Positions 7,101 to 10,176 of a DNA stretch of 10,176 nt are shown here, one piece after another; the stretch's first letter is position 1; each line of letters begins with the position of its first letter. The stretch is from contig CALAIJ010000079.1 in NCBI GenBank assembly GCA_937923365.1, forward strand, positions 1 to 10,176, read 5' to 3'. A program made the position numbers and the translations under genes. Source of the DNA: an uncultured Sulfitobacter sp. (lineage in GTDB: Bacteria; Pseudomonadota; Alphaproteobacteria; Rhodobacterales; Rhodobacteraceae). The notes beneath the pieces are model-generated. The model was not told the DNA's origin. It searched no databases and worked only from the letters and a program-made list of their open reading frames with translations.

Positions 7101-8717
7101 ACAGTCAGCTTCAGCTTCATTATGGGCAGCGGATTTATCAATGCTGCAATCGGTGCGGGCGACGTACTGCTCGGCTTTGAGCATGCCGAAGCCGGATCGG
7201 GGGACGATTCCCTGTCCGGAACTTATGTGGCCAATGAATTGTACGGCAACGACGGCAATGACGTTCTGTTCGGGCGCAACGGTGATGATCGGCTGTTTGG
7301 TGGCGAAGGCAATGACCGGATGTACGGGGACGGCGGCGGCGATTTGCTCATTGGGGGCGAGGGCAACGACACCATCTATAGTGGTGATGACGATGAGGGG
7401 GCAGAGGATTACAGCGTCGGCAACGATGGCGATGATGTCTTCTATCTTGGCACCGGTTATGACTATGTCGATGGCGGCGTGGGCATTGATCTGGTTGACT
7501 ATGCCAGCTCGGACGATGGTGTGCGCGTGGACCTGCGTCTGTCTGGCAGCCAGGTTGTCAGTGCGCATCAGGGGCCAGATGAGTTGTATGAGATCGAGAA
7601 CCTGAACGGCAGCTACTATGATGACCGCCTATATGGGGATGATCTGCAAAACGTCCTGACGGGGCGGGGCGGCGCGGACCGGCTCTTTGCCTACGGCGGC
7701 GATGATCTGGTCAACGGCGGTAACGGCGATGATCTGGTCACGGGCGGCACAGGCGACGACACCGTCTATGGCGGTGCGGGTAATGACGAAATCCAAGGTA
7801 ATATCGGCAATGACCTGTTGATCGGCAACGCGGGCAACGATCAGTTTCTGGGCGGGCAGGGCAGTGATACGGTGTCTTATGCTTCTGCCACGGGCGGCGT
7901 GAATGCCTACCTTCAGTTCAGCGGGTCGGAGGTGGGCAGCGGCGAAGGCCGTGACAGCTTTGACGGCATCGAGAACCTGACGGGGTCGGCCTTTAATGAC
8001 CGGCTGAACGGTGACGCGGGCAACAACATGCTGATGGGTGGCGCGGGCGATGACATCCTTAAGGGTATCGCAGGCGACAACGTCATTTATGGCGGCAGCG
8101 GCGCGGACAGACTGTTCGGGGGCGCGCATGCGGATGACCTGCACGGCGGTGGCGGGAACGATACGCTGATCGCACTTGCCGGTGATGACGCGCTTTATGG
8201 TGACAGTGGCGCGGACCTGCTGTTCGGTGGCCGTGATGTGGATGCGCTTTATGGTGGCACGGGTGGCGACAACCTGCGCGGCAACCTTGGCAATGACATG
8301 CTCTTTGGCGAAGAAGGCAGCGATGATCTGCGTGGCGGTGGCAACAATGACATGATGCACGGCGGCGCTGACGACGACTTCCTCTTTGGTGAGAACGGCA
8401 GCGATACGCTAAGCGGTGGCGCGGGCAATGATGCGATGTCGGGTGGCTCGGGCCTCGGCATCGGTGACGGATTTGCCGATACGTTTGTCTACGCGGATAC
8501 CGCATCGGGCGGCGGTGGTTTCGACCGCATCAAGGACATGGAAGACGGGCTTGACCTGATCGACCTCACGGCATTCGGATACGGCGACTTCTCGGCGGTG
8601 AATGCGGTTGCTGCAAATGGAGGCGCGGATACGCGGATCGATTTTGGCAGCGGTGATGTGCTTTATCTGGAGGGGTTTGCCTTGGCCAACTTCGGGGCAG
8701 AGGACGTGCTCCTTTAA
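3066..8717 (+). CDS. Giant RTX calcium-binding protein, type I secretion substrate
   Basis: This 1,883-residue acidic protein is predicted to be exported to the cell surface or medium by a type I (ABC) system and to fold on binding Ca2+. Residues 1-376 are non-repetitive and mostly helical. From 377 on, eight main blocks of RTX nonapeptides (GGxGxDxLx type) alternate with linker modules, including a sheet-like module (about 420-478, ending WVVFDNIIF) common in RTX proteins. Four modules start DTVSF, DLVDY or DTVSY and run to an ENL/VER...NDxLxGD element (about 979-1036, 1094-1155, 1475-1525, 1601-1650). The C-terminus is a secretion-type tail ending EDVLL. I see no cysteine, typical for such substrates, and no HExxH protease motif or other catalytic signature. 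No acyltransferase or exporter gene is in view, so a pore-forming toxin is not supported. An adhesin, surface-layer or exoprotein role is possible. The gene has its own good ribosome binding site and converges on the methyltransferase gene. Confidence 0.93.
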   Translation: MAATDALSIFRGRVVTTVNNINDLRAKMDDVRETTNDIKDVIGFIDDAGDIAGEIRESIEKQLSVLKVTKNAGPLSTPSKLFEAILKTVLPVAEAIEDAVDTLNLKQDTGTAGEETEGQFLEFLENVLGALSTTLNAASNGLLAQEIQLIQRAETLREFDDAVVRAADMVYDPDPFDGVTPPRITAFDNLDADIDAQISARNVATAGLNAQYNAIITKIDDLFSLISDASVPNIEVDARDLEIIGDVLAFIKKPLEIAAALIKPIEPLLDAVGFIVGLIVDPILDFILEKVGLNDLFDRIGDQITALLPDTDFIDPLIAAGQDLLNDLREFRDNAFGILGVDGFISDVNAAFGFDANVGDASLGPTGIGSLLSETLNGDEFDDILDAQGGDDTINGNGGNDILIAGAGNDAYFGGAGEDMVYFEGNFNEYELAKTSDTGNVIITHVMPQIGKQNEGSTILDGIEWVVFDNIIFTGAELEAATIGGSILNGDQEELGQDDLMFLNSSGTLVDGFYVANGLGGNDRIFGSVGNDRLNGGLGNDILIPGLGNDEVNGDAGSDTYQILSGSNSNNRLNLLTGSYLGPEGNDTLNSIENVILQGAGDHEVTGNNLDNYIITADGDDIVGGLEGDDSFNTGDGDDVIVGGRGRDAMDGGAGNDILVVGGDDNPSGGEVFVGGDGEYDAISYSNNHSFIVNDLWNFDINQRQAIDRALDLMVGAPGPVRMYMETGTIERLDSSGTVIGTDTAQEIERYAGSDSDDVIFGARGFGDVASSAFGAGGDDTIHTGGVDNAFGNDGSDTIIVTADAEGRLSGGIYEGGDGSGDVDLLDLTALGDVRWWFNLQGSSSRSIRAFDTETSGNLGAASGALFFANISGFEEYLLGDGDNFLNLFFGNSIERTYHTGSGEDVFKISGGQAVIYAGDGEDEARYTGDGGSFYGEGGDDFVEFDDTTQGNFGDLGAGDDFAVLSRHKGDLVGGDGYDTVSFDMNSASTRATVNLATGVMDFYGLNGNSVNQVIGTISGVERVIGTNFNDNITGDAEDNELIGRAGSDLINAGDGEDRLFGGSGNDTLFGLNDNDFLHGGLGNDSIDGGDGVDTVSFANAVPDTALGVLTAGNFGAGVNVNLFIGNSSGVFGSDSISNVENLIGSSGNDTLSGDLGDNVISGGRGNDLMFGNNGDDVLVLEDGEDQAYGGDGDDTFAVGAGKATIFGEAGYDTIEFEVALGTMLLDFSQGGYDVAYQVPRAVWADTLTTEARTAGGLTATPSDIQQIDPFHSDDASDLTREIPNGHAETFQITERLTSLVTSNQFQSIEEIIGGVSNTTVVLSNAVDRYDGSRSESDTLDLSAETVSFSFIMGSGFINAAIGAGDVLLGFEHAEAGSGDDSLSGTYVANELYGNDGNDVLFGRNGDDRLFGGEGNDRMYGDGGGDLLIGGEGNDTIYSGDDDEGAEDYSVGNDGDDVFYLGTGYDYVDGGVGIDLVDYASSDDGVRVDLRLSGSQVVSAHQGPDELYEIENLNGSYYDDRLYGDDLQNVLTGRGGADRLFAYGGDDLVNGGNGDDLVTGGTGDDTVYGGAGNDEIQGNIGNDLLIGNAGNDQFLGGQGSDTVSYASATGGVNAYLQFSGSEVGSGEGRDSFDGIENLTGSAFNDRLNGDAGNNMLMGGAGDDILKGIAGDNVIYGGSGADRLFGGAHADDLHGGGGNDTLIALAGDDALYGDSGADLLFGGRDVDALYGGTGGDNLRGNLGNDMLFGEEGSDDLRGGGNNDMMHGGADDDFLFGENGSDTLSGGAGNDAMSGGSGLGIGDGFADTFVYADTASGGGGFDRIKDMEDGLDLIDLTAFGYGDFSAVNAVAANGGADTRIDFGSGDVLYLEGFALANFGAEDVLL
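4194..4317 (+). repeat. RTX block 1
   Basis: Residues 377-417 contain about four nonapeptide units: NGDEFDDIL, AQGGDDTI, NGNGGNDIL and AGAGNDAY, followed by FGGAGEDMVYF. This is the first calcium-binding parallel beta-roll after the helical domain, and it leads into the EYELAKT...WVVFDN module. Confidence 0.8.
4611..4751 (+). repeat. RTX block 2
   Basis: Residues 516-562 contain units GLGGNDRIFG, SVGNDRLNG, GLGNDILIP, GLGNDEVNG and DAGSDTYQI. The regular GxGNDxL spacing is typical of a calcium-binding beta-roll. An IENV linker (about 587-607) follows. Confidence 0.8.
4887..5066 (+). repeat. RTX block 3
   Basis: Residues 608-667 contain NNLDNYIIT, ADGDDIVGG, LEGDDSFNT, GDGDDVIVG, GRGRDAMDG and GAGNDILVV. 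The region that follows (about 668-975) has only scattered, degenerate units such as GAGGDDTIHT, GNDGSDTIIV, EGGDDFVEF and GAGDDFAVL. Confidence 0.8.
6153..6360 (+). repeat. RTX block 4
   Basis: Residues 1030-1098 contain NDNITGDAEDNELIG, RAGSDLINA, GDGEDRLFG, GSGNDTLFG, LNDNDFLHG, GLGNDSIDG and GDGVDTVSF. The last unit opens the next DTVSF linker module. Confidence 0.85.
6510..6719 (+). repeat. RTX block 5
   Basis: Residues 1149-1218 contain NDTLSGDLGDNVISG, GRGNDLMFG, NNGDDVLVL, EDGEDQAYG, GDGDDTFAV, GAGKATIFG and EAGYDTIEF. The GAGKATIFG unit has lost the Asp of the calcium-binding loop. After this block about 160 residues carry no RTX unit. Confidence 0.8.
7200..7397 (+). repeat. RTX block 6
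   Basis: Residues 1379-1444 contain GDDSLSGTYVANELYG, NDGNDVLFG, RNGDDRLFG, GEGNDRMYG, DGGGDLLIG and GEGNDTIYS. It then runs into an Asp/Glu-rich stretch (GDDDEGAEDY) and a further unit ending GVGIDLVDY. Confidence 0.85.
7620..7877 (+). repeat. RTX block 7 (dense)
   Basis: Residues 1519-1604 form an almost uninterrupted array: DDRLYGDDLQNVLTG, RGGADRLFA, YGGDDLVNG, GNGDDLVTG, GTGDDTVYG, GAGNDEIQG, NIGNDLLIG, NAGNDQFLG and GQGSDTVSY. Dense arrays close to the C-terminus are usual for type I substrates that fold on Ca2+ outside the cell. Confidence 0.88.
7995..8450 (+). repeat. RTX block 8 (longest array)
   Basis: Residues 1644-1795 hold about 16 nonapeptide units in a row, including GAGDDILKG, GSGADRLFG, GGGNDTLIA, LAGDDALYG, DSGADLLFG, NLGNDMLFG, EEGSDDLRG, ENGSDTLSG and GAGNDAMSG. 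Several units carry Ala-Asp or Val-Asp in place of Asn-Asp. It joins the C-terminal tail directly. Confidence 0.9.
8451..8714 (+). other. C-terminal type I secretion region of the RTX protein
   Basis: Residues 1796-1883 are non-repetitive. They follow the pattern ADTFVY...FDRIKDMEDGLDLIDLTAFGYGDFSAV, then TRIDFGSGDVLYLEGFALANF and a final EDVLL. This matches the C-terminal region shared by serralysin-like and other RTX proteins, in which an acidic residue followed by hydrophobic residues ends the uncleaved secretion signal. The same pattern ends the truncated gene at 1-99. Confidence 0.8.
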
Positions 8718-8729
8718 GGCGCTCAGCCC

Positions 8730-10176
8730 TTAGCTCAGAATGTCGAATTCGGCCCTGATCGCGGCCTCTTGTGCGGCGGTCAGGTAGGTGGGGTGGTGGT
8801 CGCGCAGGATGCTGCGGGCCTTGGCACGCGCACGGGTCCATGCATCTTCCGCGCCGCTGTCCTGCCAGTTCTGCGGCTGCGCGCGGTCCGCCAGTTTGGG
8901 GTAATGATAGTCCCGCTCCATCGCGCGGTAGGTGAAATCCGCGCCCAGAAAATGCCCGTCCCCCAGCACCGCGTCGCAAATGTCATCAAAACCCAGATTG
9001 GCGGCGCTGACCTCGATCCCGCGCAAGGCGCGGTAGGTCATGGCGTGCATTTCATCGTCCAGAATAAAGGCCTCGAAACTGACACCCAGCAAAGCCGCCG
9101 TCATGCCCGAGCTTTCGTAGATCAGGTTGCCCCCCGCCAGCGCTGCGGCCAGTGAGGTCATGCCCTTTTCAACGCCGTACTGCGCGTCGATCGCCTTGCT
9201 GTCGGTCATGGAAGCCGCCACGCCAGACGGCAGGCCCAGCCAGTTCGACAATTGTGCCGAAGCGGCGTTCAGCACGGTGGTTTCTCCGCCGCCGCCAGCG
9301 AATGCACCTGTGCGCAGGTCAATGACCAATGGCCAGTTGGAAAAGACCATCGGAAACCCCGGTGAGATTACGTTGACCATGGTCAGGCTTGCCAGTGTCT
9401 CGGCCAGCGATTGGGCAAGGAACCCCGCCAGTGTCGCTGGCGCAGTTGCCCCTGCCTGTGCAGCCGTGATGCACGACATCGGGATGTTGTGGGCAATGCA
9501 TTCATAGACCACATCCACCGCGTCTTCGCCAAAGCGCATGGGCGAGATGACGGGGCTGATATGCGCCTTCACAAACGGACGTTTGGCAAAGCTGCCCGGC
9601 CCGCCGCCTGCAATGTCGAAGAGCCGCACAATGGGGGCTACATGTTCCGCAAGGGTAAAGGCCGTCGCTACCGGTTTGGACGTGTTCTTCATCAGCGCAA
9701 AAGCGGTGTTCACATCCAGCGCATATGGATCGGCCACGTCCGTAGCAATGCAGCAGCGAGTGAACCACGCGACGTTGTCCAGCGTGTCTTGCAGTCGGGT
9801 AAAATCATGCAGGTCCGCCAGTGTTGAGGGCCGGTAAAGCTCCGTTTCAAGGTCAAGCGTGTTGACGGCAGCGCCGCCCGTGCCGAACCAAACGCGATCA
9901 CCGCCCACGTCGATATCGCGGGCAGGGTCGCGGCCATAAAGCGTGAATGTCTTTGCCGCACTGCCGATGCAGCGCTCGACCAGATCAGGCGGCAGGCCAA
10001 GGCGGTCGTTGCCCAGATCACGCGCGCCTGCTGCGATCAGATCATCCCGAAGGCGGGCAGGCACTTCGCCCATCCCAAGCTCTGCCAGCAGACGCAGGGC
10101 GGTCTGGTAAATCTGGGTCAGATCATCCGCGCTGAGCGGTGCATAGGCCCCCCCTGCCGGACCGGGAGGCGCAGGG
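8730..10176 (-). CDS. MttB-superfamily (trimethylamine methyltransferase family) protein, 5' partial
   Basis: The frame is open from the TAA at 8730-8732 to the window edge, giving 481 visible residues. An internal ATG at 10073 is not the start, because family-like sequence continues upstream (YAPLSADDLTQIYQTALRLL then AELG, matching the usual N-terminal helix). Family members are about 500 residues, so roughly 20-40 residues are missing. Family-like stretches include FTLYGRDPARD, ELYRPSTLADLHDF, the TAAQAGATAPATLAGFLAQSL region and IYESSGM. Superfamily enzymes move a methyl group from a methylated amine to a corrinoid protein. The archaeal MttB uses pyrrolysine at an in-frame amber codon; this frame has no internal stop, so it belongs with pyrrolysine-free relatives such as glycine betaine methyltransferase MtgB. 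The substrate cannot be assigned, and no corrinoid protein is in view. It converges on the RTX gene with 12 bases between the stops, and I see no strong terminator there. Confidence 0.88.
   Translation of the reverse strand, partial: PAPPGPAGGAYAPLSADDLTQIYQTALRLLAELGMGEVPARLRDDLIAAGARDLGNDRLGLPPDLVERCIGSAAKTFTLYGRDPARDIDVGGDRVWFGTGGAAVNTLDLETELYRPSTLADLHDFTRLQDTLDNVAWFTRCCIATDVADPYALDVNTAFALMKNTSKPVATAFTLAEHVAPIVRLFDIAGGGPGSFAKRPFVKAHISPVISPMRFGEDAVDVVYECIAHNIPMSCITAAQAGATAPATLAGFLAQSLAETLASLTMVNVISPGFPMVFSNWPLVIDLRTGAFAGGGGETTVLNAASAQLSNWLGLPSGVAASMTDSKAIDAQYGVEKGMTSLAAALAGGNLIYESSGMTAALLGVSFEAFILDDEMHAMTYRALRGIEVSAANLGFDDICDAVLGDGHFLGADFTYRAMERDYHYPKLADRAQPQNWQDSGAEDAWTRARAKARSILRDHHPTYLTAAQEAAIRAEFDILS

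Noticed and set aside
4521..8360. Several long minus-strand open frames opposite the RTX gene (for example 5769-6926, 4521-5414, 7629-8360)
   Set aside because: They mirror GGC/GAC/GAT-rich repeat codons, whose complement rarely contains stops. Their proteins are low-complexity Val/Ile/Ala-rich and have no domain or good start.
7620..8450. CRISPR-like or satellite-like DNA periodicity
   Set aside because: The 27-base period comes from nonapeptide codons. The units vary in sequence, have no unique spacers and keep the reading frame.
3066..8717. RTX cytolysin or RTX metalloprotease identity
   Set aside because: There is no HExxH zinc motif, no adjacent acyltransferase gene and no exporter operon. 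The hydrophobic N-terminal stretch alone does not support a toxin call.
10071..10073. ATG at 10073 as the true start of the methyltransferase
   Set aside because: Family-like residues (PLSADDLTQIYQTALRLL) continue in frame upstream to the window edge, so the gene is truncated by the edge, not started here.

Overview
The window looks like a stretch of an alphaproteobacterial chromosome, most likely from the Rhodobacteraceae (roseobacter group). This is inferred from the moderately high GC content, from codon use rich in GGC and GAC, and from a very large RTX protein sitting beside a pyrrolysine-free MttB-superfamily methyltransferase. No marker gene fixes the genus.

Layout from left to right: (1) 1-99 is the last 32 codons of a plus-strand gene whose C-terminus resembles an RTX/type I secretion tail. 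(2) A short convergent gap holds a terminator-like hairpin. (3) 228-2264 on the minus strand is a 7TMR-DISM membrane sensor histidine kinase. (4) 2259-2897 on the plus strand is a NarL/FixJ-type response regulator. Its ATG and the kinase ATG lie in the same ATGCAT hexamer, so the two genes are divergent and overlap at their 5' ends. (5) A 168-base intergenic region carries a GGTGATC-based inverted and direct repeat. (6) 3066-8717 on the plus strand is a 1,883-residue RTX protein. It has a helical N-terminal region of about 375 residues, eight main blocks of calcium-binding nonapeptides separated by linker modules, and a type I secretion C-terminus. (7) 8730 to the window end, on the minus strand, is an MttB-superfamily methyltransferase. 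It converges on the RTX gene and is cut off at its N-terminus by the window edge.

The two-component pair lies between two RTX-type genes, and the regulator is the gene directly upstream of, and codirectional with, the giant RTX gene. A reasonable hypothesis is that the kinase senses an extracellular or membrane cue and the regulator controls one or both secreted RTX proteins. The window contains no ABC exporter, membrane fusion protein or TolC-like gene, so the secretion machinery must be encoded elsewhere. The methyltransferase is probably functionally unrelated and belongs to an operon beyond the right edge.

The least explained parts are the non-repetitive N-terminal domain of the RTX protein, the shared start site of the two-component pair, and the repeat upstream of the RTX gene. 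The long open frames antisense to the RTX gene and to the regulator are best explained as by-products of repetitive Gly-Asp codons and high GC.
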